From Lineus longissimus (Eukaryota > Nemertea > Pilidiophora > Heteronemertea > Lineidae): 64,000 bases of DNA. This document shows positions 12,701-25,904 of the stretch, in pieces. Positions within the stretch are counted from its first letter, which is position 1. Every line of letters begins with the position of its first letter. The notes below the pieces were generated by a model. It had not been told where the DNA came from. It did no database searches and worked only from the letters and a program-made list of their open reading frames with translations. The position numbers and the translations under genes are program-made. The stretch covers positions 14,882,001 through 14,946,000 of the forward strand of contig NC_088317.1 in the NCBI RefSeq assembly GCF_910592395.1. The letters are read 5' to 3'.

Positions 12701-15582
12701 ATCAAGGAGAATCAATTCTCCAGCTTGCCGAGAATTAGACAGCCTTCCAACTTGCCTCATGGGAACGGAGAAAGTTTTTCAATGATGTTGAAAAAAATGT
12801 ATTGTTCCCGGTGGTGGTTAATAGATTTACCTCAAGCTTAGTGCATGATATTAGATTGTACAAGTTAGCCAATGGACACAAAATATTTTGGGACAATCAC
12901 CAACAAGTGCAGATTTTTTCTATTTTTCTTGTGATCCACGCGTCTCCTAGGGCTGGGTGGAGCAGGCAGGCTGGATGTAAGTGAATATACAGTTGGAAGG
13001 CCTGCCTGGGATTCAAAAGATCAAAATAAGATTCCCATACAGTTTGGGAGCTGAGGATCTCCAGGGTGGATGAAGGAAAAATCGTTATTGATGTTTCGGT
13101 CTCCTTCGGCCATGTGTGAAATACGTTATTTTTGCACATTAATTGCAATCATTGTGGTCTATTGTTAGATCGTCAGGAAAAGATGTTGCCATTCAAAAAA
13201 TACAAAAATAATCCTTTCATCTATAAAAACTGGCATGTTCATGAGGGACTTGTGCTTAACACTACAATTGCTTGAATACCAATTATATACAAGTACCATC
13301 TAAATAATATAGCAGATAATTTAGACGGCCCTCAACTTTGAATATTTTATTATAAGATCTATATTGTCCTTTATTTATGCTGACTAGCTCTATTTTATTT
13401 TGTTGACTAACTCGATTTCATTTTTCTACTTTCAGGTAAGGTATTAAAACTTTGTTGTAGCCTACTATCAAAGGATATCGTTGATTGGTAAGTCGGTTTT
13501 CTTTGATTTTTTTTTTGGGGGGGGGATGAAATTGCAAACGAGGTATTTCATCACATTACTCAATTTGGCTGGACACATATTGTTTCCGACAATTAGAACC
13601 ACAGGCAACATTTTCTATTACAAAAATTAAAAAAAATATATCAGGCGATGATGTTTTTGCTGATATTATGAGTGAAAGAAGGCTTTTTCTTTAGGCTTGG
13701 TGGTTGATTAGTTGGTTTGAAATGTAAAGATTTATAAAGATTTAAACCAGGATCTCACAAGAATATTGTAACAAAATGTATAGAAAACTAAGAATAAGAC
13801 CTTTAACCAGACATTTATACATGTAATATTCTTAGCGCAATTTTAGTCCTCTATTAAGCAGTCATGTCCGAAAGGGTTAAACAATACATGAGACGCCGCT
13901 AAAGTGTCTGTATCTATGTACAGCGGCGATAACGGTGTACACGCGGATGTCAATGATAGCCAATAGATTCCAGTCGATTGGTCTTAAGATGATCAGACCA
14001 AGGAGAGACACACATAGAGCTAACCTAATGGACCGTGCTTGTTTTTGCATGTTTGCCTGAATCCCAGTCAATTTACATCAAAACGACGGCTTCAGTGCCT
14101 TCGATTAAGTACCGGCTTTGTATAATTGAATGCGACGTTGATGGGTGTTAAGTGGAAGAGCCCCTCATCAGCTACGATAATTGGCGATACACGAGGGTGC
14201 GCTGTTCTATCCATTATGCAGCCACCCAACAGAAACGGGTACAAGCATTGAGGCATGTAGCTGATGATTTTTCGAACAGATACGTGTTAGCCTTATGTTT
14301 GTTGAAATACACTTATCATACTTCAAATGTGTTTTTCTCTTTTTTTCGTGGGTTCGATATGGATTCGACTAATTATTTCAACAATGTAACAACCCATTAT
14401 CAATGAAAAGCTAAATTGATGCACATTTTCCTTACCTCACACCCTGCAGCAACCGACCACATGTCACAGTCGACTCCAGCCTGCTTGTGGGTTCTTTCTT
14501 ATCCCTAGGACAGGGTCATCATTGTCATCAGCTTATCAACCTGTCCCAGACTTCCCTGGGTACTGCGACCTACATATCTGATCAACCGCTGGAAAAGACT
14601 TCTTTACGTCAATTCTTTGACCCCTGTCCTACATGACAGTCAGGCATGAGTGCCTTCTGGCCCTATAGCCCCAGCCTCGGCTTCAGGTCACCGAACCAGC
14701 GCACATGTACATTACGCGCCAATGCTTCCTGGCCCGAAGCTCCGTCTGGGCCCTGGGTCCCATGGCAATTTCCCTCCATCATCATCTGACTGATGGGCAG
14801 ATTAAGGTAATAGAGATCGCTTAAGGCAGTTGCATCGTCCGTGATGCAAGGAATAAGGATGAGCGTCTCTTGGTACTTGTGCAAGTGTGACACTGGCAGT
14901 GCTAGTGGAATACTTCATGAATTCAGTTACTGTGCAAAACTAAATCACTTCAATCACCGAGATCTACGTAAATGGACACGTACAGCTCTGCTACGGAGGA
15001 ACCATGATTTGTCTTCTAGAAATCGGACACACTGTATACTTAGTACTTCAGCATTTCGGGAGTTTCATCTTTGTAAAAAAGGGAATATGTTCGACTCATC
15101 TAAGTCTATTCTTGAAGGAATATTAATTAGGGAACAATGTGTCATTTTCTTAGTCCACAAAAATGGACTTTTAAAAAAACATGCACATTGATCTCATTTT
15201 TAATACTCACTACACTATGAATTTACAATCTGCATGCTTGGGCGTTGGAAAAGAACAATGGTCTAGGCTAGTATGTCGTCGATGACTTGATCAAGGGTGT
15301 GACCGAGTAAAAGAAGTTCAATAGGGTTTTCAATGCGCCGGACCGACAGCCCTATCATTACAACTCCGAACCGATGCAACCTTGTAACACCTTCACTAAT
15401 AATTCGATGATACACTGTGATGCTATTTACTCATGAAGCAGCTCAGCTCAAGTTAAATACATCGGGTGTTACTATCACCAGATTACAAGCTATCTAACAC
15501 CTTCCAGTAAAAACGCGATGCCGCTATCTATTCGATCAGTTAGATGCACTGATCGACTAAACTCAACAATAGGATTTCTACA
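9713..15582. other. Unassigned sequence
   Basis: No recognisable gene is seen. A T10/G9 junction lies at 13507-13525. A locally GC-richer block at 14450-14880 has an open frame on the minus strand without domain resemblance. Confidence 0.4.
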
Positions 15583-15591
15583 GCGCAATAC

Positions 15592-16190
15592 GGCTTATTA
15601 TAAACCGCGAGATGAGAAATCGCGAAATCGCAAGATATGTAATCATTATTTTCTGCCTCAAAATTTTCTACTTCCCTGGACAGTGACAATCACCATTTCT
15701 GATGCTGCTGTTCACTTCTCAATTCAATGATAGTAGGGCCGAAGACAATACAAAGCTACATGCAACTGCATGCTCATATTGACCACAAAGGTTTCTGCAA
15801 TTCATCAAGATGGACTGTGAGTATAATACCACGAGGTTCAGGATGCTGCATGTATCAAGATTATTTCCCGTTACGCCTGGCGGCACAAGTCACCATACAC
15901 ATGACTGACCGATAACATAGGGCATGCACTAGGTGAACGTCTGGTCATCCCTAAAAAAAAGCGACTATCGAAAATAGGCTATAAATTAGGTTAAACTCCA
16001 CACATCGCACAGCGGAGTCTATTTCAATGGGCCAATCAAAACAAGGATAGCTCTCTACTACAGCCTCGGTCTCATCAATGTTCGCCTTTTCAAGTTCCAT
16101 ATTTGCAATACATCCTGTGGAGCATGGTACTCTCACCGAGGTTGGCATCTCGCGATTTCGCATTCCGCATCTCGCGGTTTATAATAAGCC
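15592..16190. mobile_element. Non-autonomous DNA transposon, perfect 9-bp TSD (MULE-like MITE), copy 2
   Basis: The element is 599 bp, begins ggcttattataaaccgcgag and ends with its exact reverse complement. It is flanked by perfect 9-bp duplications gcgcaatac (15583-15591 and 16191-16199). It aligns end to end with copy 1 at 281-893. The perfect duplication suggests this copy is younger than copy 1. A minus-strand frame at 16163-15951 parallels that of copy 1 but shows no known transposase domain. Confidence 0.92.
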
Positions 16191-16199
16191 GCGCAATAC

Positions 16200-19100
16200 T
16201 ATCCGCTGACAGAAAAGAAATGTGAGACTACTGTTGATTCGTGCGCACACTGTCTTTAGAAATATCAGTAGGCTTTTGGTGCAGGTATAAGGTGTAGGCC
16301 GAATAATTAAAACTCGTTGGAACCTATACAGAACATCTTTCTAGATTTAAGGGAATAAGTTTTTAAGAAAATCTATGACAGCTATTTACACATCTATCGC
16401 TGGTATAAATCTTGCATTCTTTTACCATTTTACTCAGTTTCCCTCTATCTTTAGGCATGTTAGGTTGTCTCTGCAGTTTCCGTTGATTCTTAGTTGAGAC
16501 GGTCCAGAACATTTAGCAGCGTTTGTTGATGGCTGCGGTAGAAATGATAGTTTTCAAACGAGGGGCCAATTTTTGCATATTCGCCGATATGAATTGATAA
16601 TTTCATGAGGCTACAATGAACGTATTCCATTTGTGTGATAAGGTAGTATAATATTCTTCTACGAAAGTGCCTAGGTGCTCACCAATTAAGACCTATGTGC
16701 TAAGAGATTTATGAAGTAAGCAGGCAGCATTTTCCCCGCCCACAATGATGGATTCAAAGGATTGAAAAACAGTCACTTTGAGGCCCCTGTAAGGCGTTAA
16801 TTTACAAATGATATACTTAAGGATTATGTCTACTGAAATCTGAGCCAAGCCTATCCCCTGCACACTCCCACGCCGCTGACACCTTCTGTCTTGAGTAACT
16901 ATATAACGTCTCATCAAAGAAACCCTCTCATGATAGAACGGATCATAGATCTGCCTTAAATAGCTCGGTGTTTTGTAATAGAATTAAGGAAGATTAGTGT
17001 CTCAATTGCTCGGCTGAACTTCGTATAAGAGCAGTGCTGCAAATATCAACCTTCCTCGATACGATGTTTTTGAAATGATTGTTAGAAAGGGTGTACGTAA
17101 AGTCTTCTCATTTGCCCTAAAAGCGCATCAAAGGTATTTTCGTTATCCTAAATGTTGCTTAATTTGACTAGGCATGAACCATTAGCCCACTAGTGTTCGC
17201 CTTATCACCTTTTTTATCAACCTCCTCGCAGGGGCGCGGCACTCGGTATTGAAGTGTCGTTGTTCAGACGGACGCTCCTTGCTGATTCAATGATCGGCTG
17301 ACCTTTATTTCCGACCCACATGTATGGTGCACTCGGGCGGCGGGAAGACGTGTCCTGCGCCAGGCTGTACATTACGTGCTAAAAATAACGAATAACGCGT
17401 GTTTCTACTACATGTATCTCAGTGTTAAAAGCAAGTTGAAAAACCTTGAACACTTCCAGAGAAATAGTTTACTACACAATGAAACAGGAAAATACATGAA
17501 ACAAACATAGAAGAAAAAAAACCACCTAGTCATTTTATAACAGCTGAACAGATCACGGAAAAAGATCTAACCAATTCGACTCTCAGAATACCATCATCTC
17601 GGACTTAAATGGGTCAGAAGGGACTCTGGTGAATGGGTGTAGTTTCATTTCTACGATGTATGGCTAAAAGCTATGCATGGTGTAAAACATACAAATGCAT
17701 CACACAGCATTTTGTCATTCCTCCGTCCCACTCCACGGCGCCTCTGCCTCCAAGTGAGGCTATCGAAGTATTCAAAGCATATTCACTGTGTAATCAAGCA
17801 AATATGTCAATGTGCGATTGAGCAAGATTTCACTTAAGACCACACAATAGACTGCAAACTGAGCTGACAAATAGGCTATATCGTGCCATGATAAAATCGG
17901 GCTGGCCGGGAAGAGCAAATTTGAGCGATTGATTTTGACGGCGAAAATGCTGTGTCCTTGTTCGCCACGAAGATAGTTTTTCATGCTACAAGTACTGTGT
18001 AACTGAAGAGTTGTCATGAAAATATTTTCGGGTAAACTAAATTATGTTACAGTTACTGTTTTTCATGGTTCTTTTTTGATAACCAGGTGTTCCAGTCCTA
18101 CCCCTCTATCAAGCGCTGTGTGCTACAATTGTCTATTTTTATTTTCGCTGGTGGCACGAATAGCTGTGATTTGCAAACATAAAAATCGTGGAAAACTAGT
18201 TTTTGATTGAAAAAAAATATAAAGGAATATCGTAATCCTGCCAAAAGAAAATCGTAATTAAAAATATATTTTAGTCATTTTGGCGAATCGCCTTCACAGA
18301 GAGGTGAGACAATTTCCTGGTTTACAGGAAAAAGACAAGCACGCAGCATTTTAACTTGACACAACAACAACCCAGTGCATTTCCTCATATACATCGTTTA
18401 CATTGTGCTTTCCAAGGCGGCCACTTAGCAGGACAAGTGGTCATCGGGGAGTTAGCGAGATGTACGATTCAATCCACATCCGAGTCGGAGCGACTGATTG
18501 CTCAGCCGATCAATGGTCTTTTCCCTCGAACATACCCGTGGTAATGACGCTTCCCAGGCCGCCGCCGCTAGCCCAAATTAAATCATACCCCGAATATCCC
18601 AGCATGTACGGGCGATGAACGTAAAATCCAGGCATGACACGAGGACACCAAGGCTTCTTTATCTGATGAGGGGTGATAAGACACCGACGCTTTATTTTGC
18701 TTACACCAGTGGGGATCGTCTTCGATATGCTTCATGTCGCATAAAATCGAACATGTCGAAGTGAGAAATGTGCGGTTTGTGGAGAATGCATTGATGAATG
18801 TACTGTCAATTGAATTTGCATGAATCTTCTCGAATTCTCAATTGAGTAACCCGTCGAGGACTGGCTAATAGCATACGGAATAGGCTATATGGCGTGTCGT
18901 CTTCTTAGCACGTATCAGCTCTGTCTTCGAAGATTCTGTGTATACCTAATTGTCAGTGAAATAGTATTTATTCTGCGATGCTATCAACGACAGAGTTCAT
19001 AGTCAAGGAATTAACCCTAAGATGGGGTTCGAATTCTTTGGGTGTCTTATCAGGGCCGGGCCGGGCTCGATCGGGTACAATATAAAATGAACCCTAAAAC

Positions 19101-20620
19101 AGTGGCTTGGCACCGATATAGAAGACACCCCCTAAGCAAAGAGATCACAGATTTTACATTCCATGCTGGGTGACCACCTGATGGAAACCTTATTAGGACT
19201 TCGGTCATGCTCAACCGGTCAGAACGTATCTTCCGGGAATGGCCTAGCTACGATGAAATATGGTCCAAGGCTGGTTATCATCACGCTGTACACTGTGGTA
19301 TACAGGGGAAGGAGGAAGGACTTGATTGCATAGCTTATCTATGCAACGCAACCGTTTTGGTCACATTTCGTCACTTGCCAGTAATTGAAGAACGCAATAT
19401 GAACCATTCAACCATCTAACCATTAAAAAAATTAACGAAAAAGATGCTAATATAAGATTCGTAAGTCTAAGTTAACATCTTTTTGAGTTTCTTATAAGAG
19501 CATTTTTTAAAGATTACACGCGTACATTTCACCAGGAGATGAGACATCTTTGTCTATGTTTTGGGGTGCGCAATCTTGACTAGGTATTTCTGAATTGGAA
19601 TTGTCTGCTGAATCCAAAAATGGCAGTCTTAAGCACCGGCCAGTGCGTTTTTAGGGAAATTGCATGTTTTTGACTGGACGTAATTTTTTTGTGCAAAAAT
19701 TTGGGGTAGGGGAAACAAAAATTGACATAAATCAGGAACTATCCGATATAAAACAATGAGTTACCACTCAAAATGTTTGTAATGAATTTCTCTACCACAT
19801 AAAACCATGAATGTGCAAATCAGCATTGTCGTACATGTTTATTGATCTTGTCTAAGAATCGTATTCGAATGTTATCGGGGTTTTCGAGAGGACCCCTGTG
19901 TCGAAAACGTACGTACCCTGGACAGATAAAAAAACTGGGGAAAAAAGCAGCGTACGTATATACTCCCCACGACCAATCTCCATATGAAAGTAGGCTAGCT
20001 ATGTTGACGTGTTTTTGTATAAACCAAGTCATAAATGGAGATAATTGAATGGTTGTCTTAGTGGCTCTGCTGCAATCGAAGCCAATGAGCTAGAAATAAC
20101 AAATGTGCTTCCACAGAAGACTTACATTATTATGACACCGCAGAGGGACATATATTTCTTGTATACGAGCACCTCGGGAAAGGACAATTGGAGAATCGTC
20201 CGGTTTATTAGAAAGGCTAGCTAAAGTAGCTTGCTCTGCTGCAGCATTGTCGATATGAGGCTATGATTTCTGATAAACACGGTGATTGAGTGCGGTATAT
20301 TAGCCTCGATTAGGATCAGTGCCATTGTAAATATACGTAATTGCAATGGATTTCGTGATCCTTTTGCATATACATGTAACGAGGGAGGTAATTTCGCAAT
20401 CGGTACAAACGGCGACGGTGCAAGTCTGCTGTGTCATCAACTCCTGTACAATGTAGCAATACATTTTCACACGCTTGTAAATCATCTTTTATAGTTATTG
20501 TATTCGGTAGAAAGAGAATTTTTTAAACAGAATCACCGGCCATAAATTATGTTTGACATGCATACTTCGTATTACTTGGTCGTCCGCAGCTCTTCGGAAG
20601 GTTTGTGAAACTTACCTAGT
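16200..20620. other. Unassigned sequence
   Basis: No supported gene is seen. Short open frames occur on both strands around 18350-18660 in slightly GC-richer DNA, but none has a family match I can defend. Confidence 0.4.
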
Positions 20621-20655
20621 TATAGACCCCACATACAACAAATGTGGGGTCTATA
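20621..20655. repeat. Perfect 14-bp-arm hairpin
   Basis: tatagaccccacat and atgtggggtctata are exact complements with a 7-base loop. The arms would give a stable stem in RNA or cruciform in DNA. No U-run follows, and no element boundary was found. Confidence 0.8.
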
Positions 20656-20900
20656 TTGAGATTACCAGGAGAAGGTACTAGACTTCTGCATTCTTCCCAG
20701 GTTATATTATGGAGGTAGTCCAGCAAAACTGCTATTTCAACTGAAAAACTGTCACCCCTGTCCCATCAAACTAAACTCGATCTAGTGCACCTGGCAAAGA
20801 TTTTTTCGAAATTCGGATAATTTTGATGACTTTGAAGCGTTTTTATGCGCCCATTTTCTGATTTGCTTTCAAATCTCCGGCACGATTCTGTCAATCACAC

Positions 20901-20965
20901 GTATATTAGCATAAGCTCCGCCCGTAATGGTGACGTCATATCCTCATGAATCATGGCGGCGGTAT
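20901..20965 (+). promoter_or_regulatory. Candidate TATA-less promoter (CRE plus YY1-like site)
   Basis: Within 65 bases there are ctccgccc (GC-box-like, 20916-20923), a consensus CRE tgacgtca (20931-20938) and atggcggcgg (20953-20962). The last matches the YY1 core found near start sites of TATA-less genes. The region is CpG-richer than its surroundings. The ATG in the YY1-like motif opens a frame of only 16 codons. The downstream gene is not visible, so this is a motif-based inference. Confidence 0.35.
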
Positions 20966-23022
20966 CTCTTTGCCGAAGTGGCGAGCTGTCGAACGACGGT
21001 TGACATGGTTGAATGAAGGAGTAAAATAAAGGAATAGCCTTAAATGCTTATCGATGATCCACCCTGCCCATCTGAAAAGGTTAGGGTGCAGTTTAAATGT
21101 TACTGAGCGTGTGATTTTGAGAAAGCGCGAGCGTGTTTGTCCGGAAATAGATCATCCGCGAAACGGAATAGACTTCACTCCTCCATACGTGTACTGTGTG
21201 GACCCGTGGGGGCTATCAAATTTGCTGACAAGCAAATTTCAAATTTCTAGTTTTGGTTTATAATCTAAGGGTCCGCATTGGAAAACATCTTGAAATAAAC
21301 ACAAACGTATGATAAAAAGTCACTTTGAGGATTCCGGGGTCAAGGCAGAACCAAAAGTGAAAAAATTCACTTCATTTGCGTTTGCTGACTACTCTTTGTC
21401 ATGTTCGTATGGTTAAAGACGATAAAGTTAGCCGTGCTCGTCAAAGCGAACGTCGTACGAGATGCATCATCAAGTCATACGCAAGTTTCTGAATGGAACC
21501 CTATTGCGGGCCCTATTGTCCACATGTGCAGCAGGCCGAGTCCAGCTTGCTGATCTGCGCCGGACTTATCAACAGGAAATCAGACAGTTCATTTTCACCG
21601 TCCCAGAAAATGTAACGTGTAGCCCGAAATGTTTGTCTTGCGAAATCCCCTTTAAATGATAAGATTTACACTGGGACTCCTAATACTGTGCACAACGTTC
21701 TGGCCCCATGCAGGGGCGATTGCGTTACGTACTGAGCAACTCCCCCGAATCGGGCTTTCATGCGGGGGACGAAGGGAGGTATTGTTCATAATTCAATGCC
21801 TCATTTTGAAAATAAAATACGGACTGTGATATCAAAATAACGTTTGGCTATGAGTTCCTAAGGTAAAGCAAATATTGGTACGCAGAGTTCCTAATGTTAT
21901 CGAGCGACAGGGTCAAAGACCTGAGCTGAACATCCGTATCCAATACGGTGTCTCCGCTTCATCATCCCCTGGTTGATTAAAGTGCACACATGAAAAGCAA
22001 TCGACAGCCTGCTGAAGCGGGGCATGACCAACTTACTGGAGATAAGTCAATCTCCGCGTGCATTAGCCACTTGGCTGCTTCTCTACTCTCTAGCGTGGTT
22101 ATTGTCTGTTTCAATCAGAATATGTACTGCGATACCGACAATAGCAAGGTTTTGCAAATTCACGAAATCCGAATCCTGAATTTTGTTATCTATCTGACAA
22201 AATAGCGATACAATTATTGTTTTCTTAACTGGTTTACGTCTGTTTATCCCAGGGTCATTCGAAATGCAAAGTTAGTTTGCCAGGCCATTGATATGTCTTG
22301 GACGCAGCGAATTCGGAATTCTTGGCGACTCACGCACCAGACAATGTGTTTACACATTTGTTGCAGCGTCCGTTGGACTTAAGCAAGCATGTTCGTCACC
22401 TTGAAATGCGTTACACAGCATATACAACGGACTGCAGAATGAAAAGTGCGTTACTTCAGAACTAAAGGCTCGTAATTTGTAATTCGCTATTGGTAAAATC
22501 TGCGAAACTTCACCAATAGTGATTTAGATCTTTACGTTTTGACTACTTTCAACCGTTTTTAAGCAATTTTGTTTGCGACATCGATCCTTTTGTCACACAT
22601 AAAGTGGCGATAATAAACGCATGTCGCAGCGCCAAAAAGCCCTCTTTAGCGCGGCGCTGAAACGTTCACCAGCGGCTGCAGAATGAATTGCTCTTTTCAA
22701 CCACATACGCTGCCGGTGATCGAGTGTAAAAATACCAATTCACGATGTACAGTACGAATTGCTCTTGTCCACTAGCAGATATCGGCTAAGAAGAGTGTCT
22801 ATATTGAACATCACTTGCAAAGCCAATCAGGCGTGCACAATTGACAAACCAATACACAATCTATCTGTTACATGTACTTTGGCGCTATAGCGGATTCAAT
22901 CACACTGGGGAATGTACTGCTGGGGACAGACAACTTTGCAAGGCTATGAAGAACATGCACGCGCTTGTGTAGAAGAGTAGTAGTGACCGTTCGGAAATGT
23001 GTTTAGGCCTATTCCGTTTCCG
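20966..23022. other. Unassigned sequence
   Basis: Contains a small palindrome (aaatttgct/agcaaattt) near 21220-21241 and short frames without family resemblance. Confidence 0.4.
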
Positions 23023-23698
23023 TATTTTGACTGGAACATAAAATCCTAAAGCAAATAGAACTCTTTCAAAACGAGGTGAATGCCAATTTCAAGGGTGGGA
23101 GTGGGTCGGTTCATAACCTGGCACTGGCACTCTGGCACTGGCCCTGGCACTGGCAGCGTTTTTGCAAGAAAATACAAAAAAATTTAGGTTTTACGTCCCA
23201 TAAAATGCAATTGGTGAAAACTGATGAGGATTGCAACTTATTGTGTCCGTAAAAGGCATTGATTTTTAAAATTTATCCAAATTCCTTTCTCAAGCCCTGC
23301 AAAAGTGGCTGCCGGCTGCAGACAATCCCTTATGCCATGTGCATATAGCCTGACATTTTACAAAGGAGTGTGCATGGATCTCTAGCTCTGGAGATCATGT
23401 TGTTTCAACTGGAGGAGGACAACCGGTAAGTATTTGGGCCAATATTTGTGTCAGAGGCCTACTGTGATCAGGCATAAGCAAAATCTAGTCTGCAGACCAG
23501 AAATCACCTTGAGGCCAGTGCCAGGGCGAGTGCCAGTGCCAGTACCAGAGTGCCAGTGCTAGGTTTTGAACCGACCCAGTGGGAGTCATTTCTTCGTTTT
23601 CCAAAGAACAGTCCTCTTGCAGCCTTGAAATTGGCATTCACATTGTTTTGAAGGAGTTTTGCTTGCTTCTGGCCAAAATGATGGTGCCTATGGTCAAC
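23023..23698. mobile_element. Diverged TTAA-type foldback MITE, split by an insertion
   Basis: The arms at 23023-23102 and 23579-23698 match the element at 1021-1249 (shared aatcctaaagcaa, ctctttcaaaac, gaggtgaatgcc, aatttcaagggtgggag and ccaaaatg). Its ends have decayed and no TTAA is left. A second transposon was inserted into its centre. Confidence 0.75.
23103..23578. mobile_element. Nested DNA transposon with TGGCAC-repeat termini
   Basis: The ends gggtcggttca and tgaaccgaccc are inverted repeats that continue inward into (tggcac)n-type hexamer repeats on both sides, giving ~50-bp termini. The octamer gtgggagt flanks it on both sides (23095-23102 and 23579-23586). Depending on where the last A is placed, the duplication can be read as 7, 8 or (one mismatch) 9 bases, so the superfamily is open (hAT-like or Mutator-like). 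It contains no recognisable coding sequence. Confidence 0.85.
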
Positions 23699-25830
23699 AA
23701 ACACCCTATCACAATGTTCCTTGTGAACTTTAAACCCTGCATTTTGTTTGTGACTTTGTCCTGCATATACAATGTAAGACGAAATTAGGATGAATAGGGT
23801 TTTTTTAATAAGAAGAACTAAATCTCTCTCCGTGTAACATAGCAATAAAAATGATATGTTATGTCATTCCATCTAGGCCTAGTCGTGAAGGAACAATAGT
23901 GGCAGGAGCATTTTCACAGCCCACAAAAAAATTCTTTTTTAGAAAAATATGCATGAGAGAGGGTATACTTTAACATCATTGATGTCAGTAAATTTCAATG
24001 GGAAGGCAAGAGTCAATGATTTCATATTACTTGTGGCCAAATACAATACCCAGGATATACTCAGAAATGTTTTCTTCTCCGAAATGAAGATGGACATTCT
24101 GTAAATCAGCCTTTTTATAACATTTTTATTTCAGCCACTTGCCCCTAGACAACTTACCCATATTATCCAAATGTAGACTGTACCTCATGGCAAACAGTCA
24201 TTGCTAAACTTTAAAACGCTCGACAGATATAATCACTCAGTGTAATTTACAGTCGAAAGTTATCAATGCCTTTAACGGTTCATTGAATAGAGTATTGAGA
24301 TTGATATTGATTAAACGTGATACGGGAAATTAAGTTATTGTAACGAATGTTTTGTGTAGATCACAATATGATGGTAAATTCTAAAGATAAATGAAATATT
24401 GTCGTTTCAGAATTTCCCGTAGTATCTATCTGTAATCAAAAACGCTGTAAGGATTCACGGCCTACTAAGTATAGTCAGACGTTTTATAGAATATGTTGTT
24501 CTTTGAGGTGATGGCAATCACTGTATTCGGGAGGGGGGGGGGGCTCTGTGAGAACACACATAGGCTCGTAAGGCTGCACCCATGTCTATTTACAGGTACT
24601 ATTCGGTCTTATAGAATGACAAAATTAAAGGCAGGTTGTTTCAAATAAGTAATGAAATCCTTTAATGAAATCCTGATATCGGATCTATATTAAAAACCCG
24701 CGTGTTATCCACATCTCAACGCTTGTAATAAGAACTTCTAACAAAACAACCCAAAGGCAGCAATAGAGCCCTGGCGAACATTATCAACTTACTAATTAAC
24801 GGGAAAAGCAATATTGGCCACGGTTTTGTTTCAAAGTTCAATTAGGTTTATTTCAGTTATGATATTGAAATGAATCTTTTGATAATTGATCCAAGACTGA
24901 TTGCTGAGGGATGGTCTGATGAGTATCATAAACGAAACCAATGACGGGTCTTTTCTTGGCGAGGACAACGTTCAGTTGATTATGAATGCTTCAAGAAGTC
25001 AAATTAAGGCATTCAAAGACGTCAGCTTCCCAACGGACATACATTTTTATACCCCTGTTTATACAAACCATCCTCATTTAAGTTATGTCTTTCTTTTAAA
25101 TATGAGCAAGTGAATCAACCTCACCTGCACTTATCTTAGTTCGTATAAAGTATCTACATAGCAATATCTCGAGGGACTACATGTAAATGTGAGAATAGGA
25201 AACTCTTTTGCACAGAATTCATCAACCAGCGCCCAGCAGACTTCCATCACATCCTCCTTTCCCCTGCTAAAACGCATCTCAATAAAAACCGCCTTCGAAC
25301 AACCGTAAGTGAGCAATCCGCGACGCCAGAGTATCATCGACCGACGTCTTTAGATAGTCACTCAGTACATTTACACGGTGGGAACAAGGCATGTTTCCTA
25401 CGTTCTGACAAATTCAATAATTGACTTAATCAAGTGCGGTTTATTCACTTGCGGCGGAGAATGTTGAGCGATCAGTCGATGCGATGCGGATAATTTTTTA
25501 GGATCCTCATGTGTGCAACCCACATTTCAGGCGAAGACATATTTCGGTATATATTAGAGATAGGTTGATATTTATTTTCATCATCTTCGTACACACAAGG
25601 TAGAGTTGGGGACAAACTTCGAGTTATCTCCAGTTATGATAAAATTAAAATGATATGTTTGCGGTTAAGCCGATTTAAAAAATTTCGATTATTCAACTTA
25701 CGTCAGCTAAAATGTTTACGGAAAATCACTGCAGGCCCGTAGCAATCTTTTTTCGTCGATCATGAACGAAAATAGCTCTTTTAACCTCCGTCAGCCTAAA
25801 AAAGGAGAAAACACGTTTTTTTGCAAACTT
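23699..25830. other. Unassigned AT-rich sequence with a G11 run
   Basis: A run of 11 G lies at 24533-24543. No gene or complete element is recognised. Confidence 0.4.
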
Positions 25831-25900
25831 GCCCCATTGCCCCTTGCCCCCTGCACCTGCCCTTGCCCCCTACCCCTTGCCCCCTGCCCCCTGCCCCCTC
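25831..25900 (-). repeat. C-rich minisatellite, G-quadruplex-prone on the minus strand
   Basis: Units of the form ccccttgc / ccccctgc repeat about nine times. On the minus strand this gives successive G4-G5 tracts separated by 2-4 bases, which meets the usual pattern for an intramolecular G-quadruplex. The plus strand could form an i-motif. No adjoining gene tells whether it is regulatory. Confidence 0.8.
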
Positions 25901-25904
25901 GGAC

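Noticed and set aside
18350-18660. Possible conserved exon on the minus strand
   Set aside because: A short Gly/Tyr-rich reading looked protein-like but could not be tied to any family and is too short.
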